Shown here: positions 15,487 to 23,473 of the stretch, piece by piece
Layout: every line of letters begins with the position of its first letter
Numbering within the stretch: position 1 is the stretch's first letter
NCBI GenBank assembly: GCA_029762575.1
Contig: JARVGL010000009.1
Span: 1 to 33,570, forward strand
Length of the DNA stretch: 33,570 nt
Source: Thermoplasmatota archaeon
GTDB lineage: Archaea > Thermoplasmatota > E2 > DHVEG-1
Direction of reading: 5' to 3'
Program-made: the position numbers and the translations under genes
The notes under the pieces: generated by a model
Told to the model about the DNA's origin: nothing
The model's input: the letters and a program-made list of their open reading frames with translations, nothing else
Databases searched by the model: none

Positions 15487-16557
15487 ATGCGAATAACAAA
15501 GGTATCTGCAATCCCTATTGAATTGGAATTGAACGAACCATTTTCTATTGCTAATGAGACGGTGGAAACCGCGGTGAATGTTTTTTTCAAACTTGAAACA
15601 GATGAAGGGATAACGGGTTGGGGTTGTGCTACACCTGATACGGTGACTTCAGAGACAGGTGAAACGGTGACCGCTATATTCCAAGTAGGTTTCAAGGATA
15701 TCTTGATAGGTTCTGATCCAACACGGATCAATCTGCTCAATGAGATCATTGAGGAAAAGATACAAGGAAACCCGTCAGCAAAGGCCGGGGTAAACATGGC
15801 GCTCTATGATATCCTAGGAAAAAAAGCACATATGCCTTTATATCGACTTCTTGGAGGATATAAAGAGAAGATCGAGACATCGATTACTATTGGGTTGAAC
15901 CCTGTTGATGTCATGATCGATAGGGCAAAAGATTGTGTTTCAAAGGGGTTTAGTTGTTTGAAAGTGAAATGTGGTATGGAACCAGATCATGATATCGAAG
16001 CTATCTTAGGGATTCGAAGTGCAGTGGGTCCTCAGGTAAAGATTCGTATTGATGCGAATGAGGGCTATACCCTTGAAAAAGCGCTTCGGGTGGTTGAAAC
16101 ATTAGAGAAACTTGGAGCAGATATCGAGATATTCGAACAACCCACTCCTGCAAAATATCTCTTTGCGTTAAAAGAGATCACTGCTCAATGTTCTGTTCCC
16201 ATCATGGCTGATGAGACCGCGTTCACTCTTAGGGATAGTCTACGGCTCATCAAACTTGAGATAGCAGATATGATCAATATCAAACTTATGAAGATCGGTG
16301 GTATCACTAACGCGTTAAAAGCAAATGTATATGCTGAACTTGCAGGTATCCCGGTCATGGTTGGATGTATGAATGAATCAATGGGTGCGATGGTTGCTGG
16401 TGTTCATACGGCATGCGCGGTGAAGAACATCATCTATGCAGATCTTGACTCAGCAATTGATTTCAAAGATGATGTGGTCAAAGGTGGTGCAACATATAAG
16501 GATGGATTTGTTATTCCGTCTGAAAGACCAGGGCTTGGTATCGAGGTGGATCTCTAG
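15487..16557 (+). CDS. Dipeptide epimerase of the L-Ala-D/L-Glu epimerase type (enolase superfamily)
   Basis: Mg-dependent 1,1-proton-transfer enzyme inverting the C-terminal residue of a dipeptide, or by analogy with DgcA an N-acyl glutamate. From Met 15487, acid/base residues are Lys161 (Lys-Val-Lys) and Lys266 (Lys-Leu-Met-Lys), and metal ligands Asp189, Glu217 and Asp242. Asp319-Leu-Asp321 is the Asp-x-Asp motif that binds a dipeptide's free amino group. The order and spacing follow Bacillus subtilis YkfB almost residue for residue as I recall that sequence. The YkfB Arg24 that reads the Glu side chain is not kept: the region here is Ile-Ala-Asn-Glu-Thr, so specificity is open. It is 356 residues and first in an operon with an M14 peptidase starting at the very next base. 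Confidence 0.9.
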   Translation: MRITKVSAIPIELELNEPFSIANETVETAVNVFFKLETDEGITGWGCATPDTVTSETGETVTAIFQVGFKDILIGSDPTRINLLNEIIEEKIQGNPSAKAGVNMALYDILGKKAHMPLYRLLGGYKEKIETSITIGLNPVDVMIDRAKDCVSKGFSCLKVKCGMEPDHDIEAILGIRSAVGPQVKIRIDANEGYTLEKALRVVETLEKLGADIEIFEQPTPAKYLFALKEITAQCSVPIMADETAFTLRDSLRLIKLEIADMINIKLMKIGGITNALKANVYAELAGIPVMVGCMNESMGAMVAGVHTACAVKNIIYADLDSAIDFKDDVVKGGATYKDGFVIPSERPGLGIEVDL

Positions 16558-17916
16558 GTGGACCGATTTGCACGTATCCTTAGAAATATTCCTCCCTATA
16601 GTAGGTTTCTTACTGTTAGAGAAATCGATACGTTGACTCAAGAAATAAGACAGATGCCAGGTGTCACACATCATGAGATCGGTAGCACTATTGATGGGCA
16701 ACCTTTGACGATGTTAGATATTGGAAAAGGCGATAAAACCGCGCTTATCATTGGAGTACCTCATAGTGATGAACCACTTGGTAGTCTTGTGATAACCTAT
16801 TTTGCTCGCTGGCTGGCTACTCATCAGGATGTAGACTATTTCGGATGGCGATGGTTACTTATACCTATCCTTGAACGACGGGGCATGCAGTTAAACCAAG
16901 GATGGTTTACGATGCCTAACTCACTAGCTTTAATGGTGAAATCATCATTTCGAGAGCCTACCGAGGATCAATACGAGTGGTCGTTTCCTATTGAGTATAA
17001 AGATTATCAATGGACGAAATCACGACCTGAGACCATAGCGGTCAAAAAAGTATTAGAAAAAGAAAAGCCTGATCTTCTCTGCGGTCTTCATCACAGTGGT
17101 TTTACCAATGCATATTATTATCTGAGTGAGGATTTCCCCCAGATCTATGAGAAATTATCAAGATTTGTAGCTTCATTGCGTATTCCATTAAGTGATTCTG
17201 CTCCAGATGTTCCTTTTGGGAAACAATTACACCCAGGTTTTTACCAGATGTATGGTCTAAAGGATTATCTAACGTATTATGAGAAAACAGATCCGCTCAT
17301 GCTACCCGCACTGAGAAGAGGAGCATGCAGTGATGAATGGTATCAAAACGAGATAGGTGGTTTTAGTTTTAACTGCGAAGTGCCAATGTATCTAAGTCAT
17401 AAGCTCAAAGATACATCTATAGCAAAAAAAACATATCTTGATATGATAACTGAACGGTATGAACGAAAAAAAACACGGGTCAACTATTCAGATAAATTCA
17501 TCAGAACTATTCGAGAATATGCAGATATGGCTGACCCTTTATTATATCCTCTAGCACAAAAACATATAGCAAATGCGAAAGCATCACTTGGTCACGAGGA
17601 AAGAATCCTTCGTTTAAAAAAGGATAGAGCCGTGACAAACGCAGATATATTCGAAAGTGAGGTGGTCGATGATCTTTTTGATCTATTCTTCCTTGGACAG
17701 ATATGGAGGGTTGCAGAAAGTGTCTGTGTGAAAGGGGGGGCTAAAACCATTTGCCGACAGATGGAGTTAGCGGATCTTGAGATCAAATTACTAGCGAAAA
17801 GTATACAAGAACGTGGATTGTTCTATCAGATCCCTTTACGTACCTTAGTAAAAATGCAACTGGGAAGCATCCTCTACATCGCAGAGGAATTAATGAAGAA
17901 CGAGGAGAAACAATAG
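16558..17916 (+). CDS. Cytoplasmic M14-family metallopeptidase or amidohydrolase-like protein
   Basis: Zinc hydrolase of the carboxypeptidase fold without a signal peptide, 452 residues. Candidate zinc ligands are His69 and Glu72 (Pro-His-Ser-Asp-Glu) and His178 or His179 (Gly-Leu-His-His-Ser). The likely catalytic Glu274 is in Phe-Asn-Cys-Glu-Val-Pro. The Asn-Arg pair of classical carboxypeptidases is not evident, and the C-terminal ~170 residues are helical and unassigned. It starts with GTG right after the epimerase stop, with GAGGTGGAT about 8 bases before. In E. coli the Ala-Glu epimerase gene neighbours mpaA, an M14 amidase cutting the gamma-D-Glu-diaminopimelate bond, so a glutamyl-peptide amidase is one inference. 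An N-acyl-glutamate deacylase is another. Confidence 0.75.
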   Translation: MDRFARILRNIPPYSRFLTVREIDTLTQEIRQMPGVTHHEIGSTIDGQPLTMLDIGKGDKTALIIGVPHSDEPLGSLVITYFARWLATHQDVDYFGWRWLLIPILERRGMQLNQGWFTMPNSLALMVKSSFREPTEDQYEWSFPIEYKDYQWTKSRPETIAVKKVLEKEKPDLLCGLHHSGFTNAYYYLSEDFPQIYEKLSRFVASLRIPLSDSAPDVPFGKQLHPGFYQMYGLKDYLTYYEKTDPLMLPALRRGACSDEWYQNEIGGFSFNCEVPMYLSHKLKDTSIAKKTYLDMITERYERKKTRVNYSDKFIRTIREYADMADPLLYPLAQKHIANAKASLGHEERILRLKKDRAVTNADIFESEVVDDLFDLFFLGQIWRVAESVCVKGGAKTICRQMELADLEIKLLAKSIQERGLFYQIPLRTLVKMQLGSILYIAEELMKNEEKQ

Positions 17917-17949
17917 ATTTTTGAAGAAGATATAGATGCCATGTTCATC

Positions 17950-18414
17950 ATGGACCAAGGAGTTATACGGACAGCAACAGAGAAGGATGTCCCAGAAATA
18001 GTAAAGCTAGAGAATAAATGTTTCCTTGATTCACAAGCTTATTCTGAATCTCAGATACGTTATCTAGTTAAAAAGGCAAATAGTTTTTGTCTTGTGGAGA
18101 CATCTGGCGATATCGTTAGAGGATGTATCATCCTCTTGTTCAGACGAGGATCAAAGATCGCAGGGGTTGAGACAGTGAATGTAGACCCTATATTTCAGAA
18201 CAGAGGGATTGGACGACAATTGATACAAGCTGGTGAAGGGGAGGCACGAAAACGTTTAATGAAAGCGATAAGACTTGAGGTTTCCGTTGGAAATACTCAA
18301 GCGATACTGATGTATCAACGATCCGGGTACATTATTACTGGGTTATTGCAGAACTATTATCAATTCAATTATTTCGGGTCTCGTGATGCATACCGGATGA
18401 AAAAGATATTGTAA
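17950..18414 (+). CDS. GNAT-family N-acetyltransferase (RimI-like)
   Basis: Acetyl-CoA-dependent N-acetyltransferase of about 154 residues. It opens Ile-Arg-Thr-Ala-Thr-Glu-Lys-Asp-Val-Pro-Glu-Ile, has the acetyl-CoA motif Gln-Asn-Arg-Gly-Ile-Gly-Arg-Gln-Leu at about residues 83-91, then Leu-Glu-Val-Ser-Val-Gly-Asn-Thr-Gln-Ala and Tyr-Gln-Arg-Ser-Gly-Tyr, the usual RimI-type end. ATG 17950 is preferred to 17941 for the family-like start. RimI relatives often acetylate protein N termini, but its place as third gene of the epimerase operon raises an amino acid or dipeptide substrate. It ends two bases before the end of the convergent MurL-like gene. Confidence 0.82.
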   Translation: MDQGVIRTATEKDVPEIVKLENKCFLDSQAYSESQIRYLVKKANSFCLVETSGDIVRGCIILLFRRGSKIAGVETVNVDPIFQNRGIGRQLIQAGEGEARKRLMKAIRLEVSVGNTQAILMYQRSGYIITGLLQNYYQFNYFGSRDAYRMKKIL

Positions 18415-18416
18415 CA

Positions 18417-19874
18417 CTAGACTTCATCTGAAAACACTGCTTCTTTTGTTGTTGAAACCCATGTGTTATCTTGTAGTATGCAATAGCCTATGGTATCTTT
18501 TTCAAGGAGTTGATAGAGAGATGAACGGAACCTCTCAGGGATCTTATAGGGGTTGCAGAGGACGCGCTCACCATGTATCATTTCAACATGCTGAGTGGCC
18601 TGAGGGTTCTGGTTATCCATATGAATATCTGATAGATAGAGTGAATGGTTCTTTTCATCCTCGTCTAATCGAAGTTTCGCTGTTTTCAATCGTTTTGTAA
18701 AACAAGCGATGTCTTTTTCTTGGAAATTCATCATTTTTGGATCTAGCTTGTTTGCAGCAAGAAACAACATCACTCCTAGACATTTAGAACAATGTCCGCA
18801 GGGTATGATTGAATCGTTGATGCTATGGCAGGAATGACATGATCGTTGCAGTTGAGCGAGATGTGGATATCGTTTCACAAGGATCCGTTGAACGATCAGA
18901 CCTGAGATACTTCGTAGCGCGGACCATTGGACCATTGAAGGGATACGTTTTGTGTACCACTGGTTCATTACATCATCGAAATCCTGATGTTGATCATAGA
19001 CCCCGTAATAATGTGGTATCCCTTTGTATACGGGGCGATCTCTTTGATCATCAAACTCGCTACCTATGAGAAGATTGCCGATGTGATGGTTTATGAACAG
19101 GGGGAGTAAGGCAAAGATGTAAAAAGGAAAGATGCAGAGTCTGATAGGATAGGTGTCAGCTTGTATCTCTCGATGATCCTTTCTGATGAAGGGGAGATTA
19201 TCAAGCATGAAGTTATAGAAACGATCAACATTTGTCCATACTCTCATCGTGTGTTCATCGTTTGCTTTATGGTATACATATGCGGTTCTAGCGGTTCTCC
19301 AGTGTCCTCCGCTCTCATTGACATACAGCGGATATACACTAGCATCTAATTCTTTGAGAAGTCCATAGGATAGAAGGCTTTCTTTTCCTCCGCTTGAGAG
19401 GATGCCACATTTGTTCATATCAGTAGAGGCGGAGAGGCTTGTATCCTTTCGCTTGTTCTTTGGTATAATATGTGCGCAGGGAAGAGAATCATCTGGTTTT
19501 ATACTTGTTTCATCAGGGAGATACTCTGAGAGAATGTAGTTGGTTCGTCTCCTTAGGATCTTATTGATATAGATATCCCTACTGAACACCCTGTTGAGAT
19601 GATTGAGAAGATGTATATCAGAGGTTGAGAGCGGGAACTCTAGTTCAAATTTCTCTGAGAACAACCCATAGTTCAACAAAGGCATACAGAATGCTAGGCG
19701 GAGGAGAGGAAGATATGTTTCATGTAAGGATGTCTCGTAGGAGAGCTGAAGAGAAAAACTGGTTTCTTTGCCGTCAAGATGAGTGAGCTGTACGGTAGCT
19801 TGTGTGGAATGATTCTTAATCAATGGTTCTGAGAGGGATATTGACGTAAAACTAAGGAGATCTTTCATGATCAT
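18417..19874 (-). CDS. MurL-like ATP-dependent glutamyl epimerase homologue
   Basis: A 485-residue soluble protein resembling MurL of Xanthomonas, which inverts the terminal L-Glu of UDP-MurNAc-L-Ala-L-Glu after ATP activation. Matching landmarks are a PP-loop-like Ser-Ser-Gly-Gly-Lys-Glu-Ser (160-166), Ile-Gly-Ser-Glu-Phe-Asp-Asp-Gln-Arg (270-278, where MurL has an Asn-Glu-Arg-Ser-like loop), and Tyr-Asp-Gln-His-Gln near 293. A cysteine cluster Cys346-x2-Cys349 with Cys359-Gly-His-Cys362-x2-Cys365 corresponds to the MurL Cys-Gly-His-Cys-x-Lys-Cys and probably binds zinc. I base this on remembered MurL sequences; overall identity looks low. Murein is not expected in an archaeon, so a different glutamyl substrate is likely. 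It overlaps the DUF1611 gene by four bases (ATGA) and is the last gene of its operon. Confidence 0.6.
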   Translation of the reverse strand: MIMKDLLSFTSISLSEPLIKNHSTQATVQLTHLDGKETSFSLQLSYETSLHETYLPLLRLAFCMPLLNYGLFSEKFELEFPLSTSDIHLLNHLNRVFSRDIYINKILRRRTNYILSEYLPDETSIKPDDSLPCAHIIPKNKRKDTSLSASTDMNKCGILSSGGKESLLSYGLLKELDASVYPLYVNESGGHWRTARTAYVYHKANDEHTMRVWTNVDRFYNFMLDNLPFIRKDHREIQADTYPIRLCIFPFYIFALLPLFINHHIGNLLIGSEFDDQRDRPVYKGIPHYYGVYDQHQDFDDVMNQWYTKRIPSMVQWSALRSISGLIVQRILVKRYPHLAQLQRSCHSCHSINDSIIPCGHCSKCLGVMLFLAANKLDPKMMNFQEKDIACFTKRLKTAKLRLDEDEKNHSLYLSDIHMDNQNPQATQHVEMIHGERVLCNPYKIPERFRSSLYQLLEKDTIGYCILQDNTWVSTTKEAVFSDEV

Positions 19875-20920
19875 ATAGCCTCAAGGGTCTCTAGCCTATC
19901 CACTAATCGATTTACTCCCTGGCTGAATGGTTCAACGGTTGGTACATTAAAAGTCTGTTCCATTCTTTTTGTGATGTCGGTGATGTCTTGCTCTGTCATG
20001 TTCTCGTTGTTTAATCCTATGCCTAGTAATGGTTTTTCAGTGAGTAGTTCTGCGATACGAACCACCCTAGCAGGATCAGGCATAGGATAATCGGGGAATC
20101 CATCGAGATTTTTTCGTTTTGGTGCATCTACAAGGATGAATCCGTCAATGTTTCCAGCGGTTAGTATCTCAAAACCTCCTGGGAAGAACGGATGAACAAG
20201 ACTTCCTTGACCTTCGATGATCATAACATCAGGTGTATCGTCATTCCAGGAAGCTAGGATTGCATCTTCAATACCTCCTGCAACGAAATCATTGATCAAT
20301 GCATCAATAACAACGCCATGTGGCCATCCTTGCATCCATCCTGTTTGACCAGTATAAATCATATCTGCTTTTTTCCCACGTTTCCTTAGTTCTTTAGTGA
20401 GAAGAACCGCTAATGTTCTTTTTCCAATCGCTGAATCCGTACCGATGAGAGCTATCCGTTTTGATTTGACTTTTTTGATTTCACCAGTATAGACTCGTTT
20501 GTGGTCTCGAAACATCTTCCGAACATCAGTGATCTGGCAATTATGCGTCTTTGCTAGTTCCATAAAGACTGGATCATCTGAGAGGAATTGGTGAAGCCCT
20601 GAGACCACATCTAACCCTTGTGTGAGTGCAACGATGACTGCTTGATCATAACCTATTGGTAACACTCCGCCTTCCGATACTGCACCAATGATAAAGACAT
20701 CCGGATCATATTCTTTGATGCTTTTCTTTAAATCGTTACGAAAAGGTATTTCCCGAGTGACACCGTCAAGATGATCTCCTGCATCTCCTTCGGGAAGAGT
20801 GGAGTCAATGACGCAAACCACATCAAAGCGATCGCTATGACGGACGAGACCATGCGCTGTCTTTCCATCTGCACAATGAAATAATCCTTCAACATAAACC
20901 AGCGCTCTCTTCTTTTCCAT
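19871..20920 (-). CDS. DUF1611 (DgcN-like) P-loop protein
   Basis: A 349-residue cytosolic protein of the DUF1611 family. The N-terminal Rossmann-like part (about 1-145) has Ile-Gly-Ala-Val-Ser-Glu-Gly-Gly. The C-terminal P-loop domain has Gly-Thr-Asp-Ser-Ala-Ile-Gly-Lys-Arg-Thr near 159-168, Tyr-Thr-Gly-Gln-Thr-Gly-Trp-Met near 189-196 and Ile-Glu-Gly-Gln-Gly-Ser-Leu-Val-His-Pro. Members named DgcN N-acetylate D-glutamate in marine bacteria and haloarchaea, next to the enolase-superfamily racemase DgcA. Here an epimerase of that type sits in the facing operon. A G-rich SD (GAGGGGGAAAG) precedes the ATG. It lies 42 bases after the PLP enzyme gene and is translationally coupled to the MurL-like gene. 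Confidence 0.88.
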   Translation of the reverse strand: MEKKRALVYVEGLFHCADGKTAHGLVRHSDRFDVVCVIDSTLPEGDAGDHLDGVTREIPFRNDLKKSIKEYDPDVFIIGAVSEGGVLPIGYDQAVIVALTQGLDVVSGLHQFLSDDPVFMELAKTHNCQITDVRKMFRDHKRVYTGEIKKVKSKRIALIGTDSAIGKRTLAVLLTKELRKRGKKADMIYTGQTGWMQGWPHGVVIDALINDFVAGGIEDAILASWNDDTPDVMIIEGQGSLVHPFFPGGFEILTAGNIDGFILVDAPKRKNLDGFPDYPMPDPARVVRIAELLTEKPLLGIGLNNENMTEQDITDITKRMEQTFNVPTVEPFSQGVNRLVDRLETLEAI

Positions 20921-20962
20921 CTACTTTCCCCCTCTTGTTTTCTTTTTATATATCATGGTGTC

Positions 20963-22147
20963 TTATTTTCTTCCAGTTAATACAACAACATATCTATCAC
21001 TAGGAAGAGTTTCTTTTTTATGCCGGTCTAAGAGTGCGATAAGCCCTGCTGTTGAGGCAGGTAACACATTCAATCCTTCTTTTTCCCTGATGATCTTTGC
21101 ATGGGTGAGCATCGTTTTATCACTTGCATATGATGCCCAACCACCTGTTCCCCTGATGGCTTCCAATGCATAGTCACCATCGATGCTTCGCCAGTTGATA
21201 AGGGGTTCATTGATGGGGGTCTCATGGATCTTTGCAGGTAACAGATCATCACAAGTTGGTTTGTTTTTAATATATGCTTGGATAATTGGGTTTTTTCCAA
21301 ATGCGGAGCCTGCGACGATCTTTGGGACCCGGGACGTTTTTCCTCTCCGATACAGGCTTTGGAATCCTTTATGTATACCTGCTAACGTCGTCCCATTTGA
21401 GACTGGTAAAGCGACCACTGCTGGCGCATCTCGAAGTTCATCATAGATTTCGTAGGCGATCTGACCATATGCTCTTAATTGGATCATGGTATTGTGACCA
21501 CCTGCGTTTGCATCATAGTAATCATGGTTATCGGCCATCTGTTGCGAAATGGCCACTGCGTTTTCGTAATCACCAGGCACTCGAATGATCTCTGCTTTGT
21601 TCTGAATCATTTCTTTGATCCGGTTCGTATGATAACTTTCCGGGATGTAGATAGCACAACGGAGTCCTCCAAGGGATGCAGCGAGTGCGATTGCAGCACC
21701 ATAGTTGCCACAGGTTGCAACAGTGACCGTTTCATATCCTCTTCGTAAAGCATCCATCACTTGAGCAAAGGCTATTCGATCCTTCTGGGTCCCTGTTGGT
21801 GTACTTCCTTCGAATTTAAGGTAGATATGACGAAGACCAAACTCTCGTTCAATGTTACGTGCACGGGTCATCGTGGTATCGCCGATCTCTGAATCGATGA
21901 TATCTTCAAAAGCCTCAAGTCGTTTATCTAATGGTTGATCGGGGTCTGCTGCTATTTTCTTCTGAGAGTCAAGTTCTGGAGCAATGGCGGGGGTCTGAGA
22001 TGTTGCTCCATCTAATAGAGAAAAAATTTCATCTAAGGTGACATGTTTAGAAGTCTTGTTGTCACCATTACCATTTTGAGTTGCCGTTGATTGCCCATTG
22101 ATATTGTTATGATCAGGGGGCTTATCTTCTTTTTTTGAATTATTCAT
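20963..22147 (-). CDS. Fold-type II PLP enzyme, threonine synthase-like
   Basis: Pyridoxal-phosphate lyase/synthase of the threonine synthase/dehydratase fold, 394 residues. Lys122 in Lys-Phe-Glu-Gly-Ser-Thr-Pro-Thr-Gly-Thr-Gln-Lys-Asp-Arg is the Schiff-base lysine. Thr-Cys-Gly-Asn-Tyr-Gly-Ala-Ala (near 144-151) and Pro-Val-Ser-Asn-Gly-Thr-Thr-Leu bind substrate and phosphate. Threonine synthase, a deaminase, or a racemase-like use of the fold cannot be told apart. The first ~45 residues are polar, Asn/Gln/Lys/Asp-rich and probably disordered, unusual for the family. ATG 22147 is preferred; a GTG at 22177 would sit nearly on the expected transcription start. First gene of the minus-strand operon with DUF1611 and the MurL-like gene. 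Confidence 0.82.
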   Translation of the reverse strand: MNNSKKEDKPPDHNNINGQSTATQNGNGDNKTSKHVTLDEIFSLLDGATSQTPAIAPELDSQKKIAADPDQPLDKRLEAFEDIIDSEIGDTTMTRARNIEREFGLRHIYLKFEGSTPTGTQKDRIAFAQVMDALRRGYETVTVATCGNYGAAIALAASLGGLRCAIYIPESYHTNRIKEMIQNKAEIIRVPGDYENAVAISQQMADNHDYYDANAGGHNTMIQLRAYGQIAYEIYDELRDAPAVVALPVSNGTTLAGIHKGFQSLYRRGKTSRVPKIVAGSAFGKNPIIQAYIKNKPTCDDLLPAKIHETPINEPLINWRSIDGDYALEAIRGTGGWASYASDKTMLTHAKIIREKEGLNVLPASTAGLIALLDRHKKETLPSDRYVVVLTGRK

Positions 22148-22191
22148 GGTTTTTTCCAAACGGTCTCTATACCCCACATCCAGAATTTACA

Positions 22192-22209
22192 AAGAATATT
22201 TATATTCTT
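22192..22209 (-). promoter_or_regulatory. TATA box within an inverted repeat, PLP-DUF1611-MurL operon
   Basis: AAGAATAT-TT-ATATTCTT is a perfect 8-base inverted repeat with a 2-base centre. Read on the minus strand it contains ATATAAATA, a good TATA box. The expected start of transcription is about 22170-22175, leaving a short leader with TTTGGAAAA before ATG 22147. The symmetry could also be an operator. Confidence 0.45.
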
Positions 22210-22622
22210 CTATTTCAAGAGAAAACCTTAGAATTATTGGTATGTTACCCAATTGTAAGGAGGTTTACGGCCTACATCAAGCATAGTATCTATAATGAAA
22301 ATGCAGTAATAAATGAAAATGAACGGTTAACTGTATTTGTCTATTATAGTATAATGGGCGAATTATTCAGCGTAGTTATACATAAAGAAAAAAAATATGT
22401 AGATGAATGTCCTATATGTGGTACTGTTTCATAAGGTAAAACTTCCAAGGCTATCCAGACATGATATAATCAAAAGTATCGGTCTATCTGTTTTTAACAT
22501 CCTTTGTTAGATATCGGTATATGTCGTTAACTGTCCACAAAATTATTTAAACCTGGTATTATATAATTGTTGGTATTAAGGAATGGGTCAGTCACCATAT
22601 CTTATCAGTGTTCGGGGAGACC
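22210..22622. other. Gap before the prenyltransferase gene
   Basis: About 410 AT-rich bases. A plus-strand frame stays open from 22210 to a stop at 22434 and its last residues include Cys-Pro-Ile-Cys-Gly, a zinc-knuckle look; it may be a gene remnant (see rejected items). A TATA-like block ATTATATAAT near 22558-22567 and the SD GGGGAG (22614-22619) belong to the next gene. Confidence 0.45.
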
Positions 22623-23465
22623 ATGAAAACAAGACTTTCCATTAAAGGCATCGCACTTGTTGAATCGATACGACCATTTACCACTCTTCTAGGAATGGCT
22701 GGTGCATATATTGGCGGTATGGTCGCTGGTGCACCCTTGTTTTCGGTTCCGTTGCTTCTTGCTATGGCCGTTGTCTTTCTCATTGGTGCTGGGAGCATGC
22801 CATTTAATGATTATTTCGATCGTGAGGTCGATAAGATATCTCATCCTCTGCGACCGATACCTTCGAAGAGATTATCACCTAAGGAAACATTATATTTCTC
22901 CTATATCCTCTTTGGTCTTGCAGTTGTACTCTCTTTCTTTATCAATATACTTTGTTTTGCGATCGTCTTGTTCGCTCTCGGGGTCCTTTATTTCTATGAG
23001 ACGTTCTTTAAAAACCATGGTTTTGTGGGTAATGTCGTTGTAGCTTTCCTTTCCTCGATGTCCTTTACCTTTGGTGGCGCGGCGGTAGGAAATCCCTTTG
23101 CGTCAATCCTTCTTTCATTTCTCACCTTTTTCATGTTCACTGGGAGAGAGACATTAAAGGATGTTCAGGATGTGAAAGGAGATGTTCTTTCAAGAAATAC
23201 GCTGCCGATGAAGATAGGTGAAAGAAAAGCAGCGTTAGTAGGATCAGTACTCTTAATCATCTCAATCTTTCTGTCACCACTCCCGTATCTTCTTGGTCAG
23301 TTACGGATAGGATATCTTTTATTCATAACCGTTGTGGATCTGTTATGTATCTATGCTATCATTGTCACGTTACAGGATGTAAGAAATACAGAGAAATCTG
23401 TTAGCTTGATACGTATAGCTGCGGGAATAGGGGTTATTGCGATCATTATAGGTGCTATTCTCTAA
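22623..23465 (+). CDS. UbiA-family prenyltransferase (probable digeranylgeranylglyceryl phosphate synthase)
   Basis: Integral membrane prenyltransferase of 280 residues with about eight to nine spans. In archaea this family adds the second geranylgeranyl chain to geranylgeranylglyceryl phosphate, making the membrane lipid core. First Asp-rich motif Asn-Asp-Tyr-Phe-Asp-Arg-Glu-Val-Asp is at 62-70, with Pro-Leu-Arg-Pro-Ile-Pro after it. The second motif, Lys-Asp-Val-Gln-Asp-Val-Lys-Gly-Asp, is near 178-186. ATG 22623 is chosen because GGGGAG lies just before it; a GTG at 22608 overlaps that site. A quinone prenyltransferase is the main alternative. A convergent sulfotransferase follows. Confidence 0.88.
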   Translation: MKTRLSIKGIALVESIRPFTTLLGMAGAYIGGMVAGAPLFSVPLLLAMAVVFLIGAGSMPFNDYFDREVDKISHPLRPIPSKRLSPKETLYFSYILFGLAVVLSFFINILCFAIVLFALGVLYFYETFFKNHGFVGNVVVAFLSSMSFTFGGAAVGNPFASILLSFLTFFMFTGRETLKDVQDVKGDVLSRNTLPMKIGERKAALVGSVLLIISIFLSPLPYLLGQLRIGYLLFITVVDLLCIYAIIVTLQDVRNTEKSVSLIRIAAGIGVIAIIIGAIL

Positions 23466-23473
23466 AACATTTT

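Noticed and set aside
21183-21748. Several plus-strand frames of 87-100 codons opposite the PLP enzyme gene
   Set aside because: They are antisense to a conserved enzyme with all PLP motifs in place, and have no coding character of their own.
22256-22263. AAGGAGGT Shine-Dalgarno-like sequence
   Set aside because: No ATG, GTG or TTG follows at a workable distance, so it is probably chance.
22354-22434. Short plus-strand frame ending with Cys-Pro-Ile-Cys-Gly-Thr-Val-Ser, part of a longer open stretch from 22135
   Set aside because: The ending looks like a zinc knuckle, but only 26 codons follow a usable ATG. The longer version overlaps the PLP gene start and has no family look or well-placed SD. 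It could be a gene remnant, but I cannot support it as a gene.
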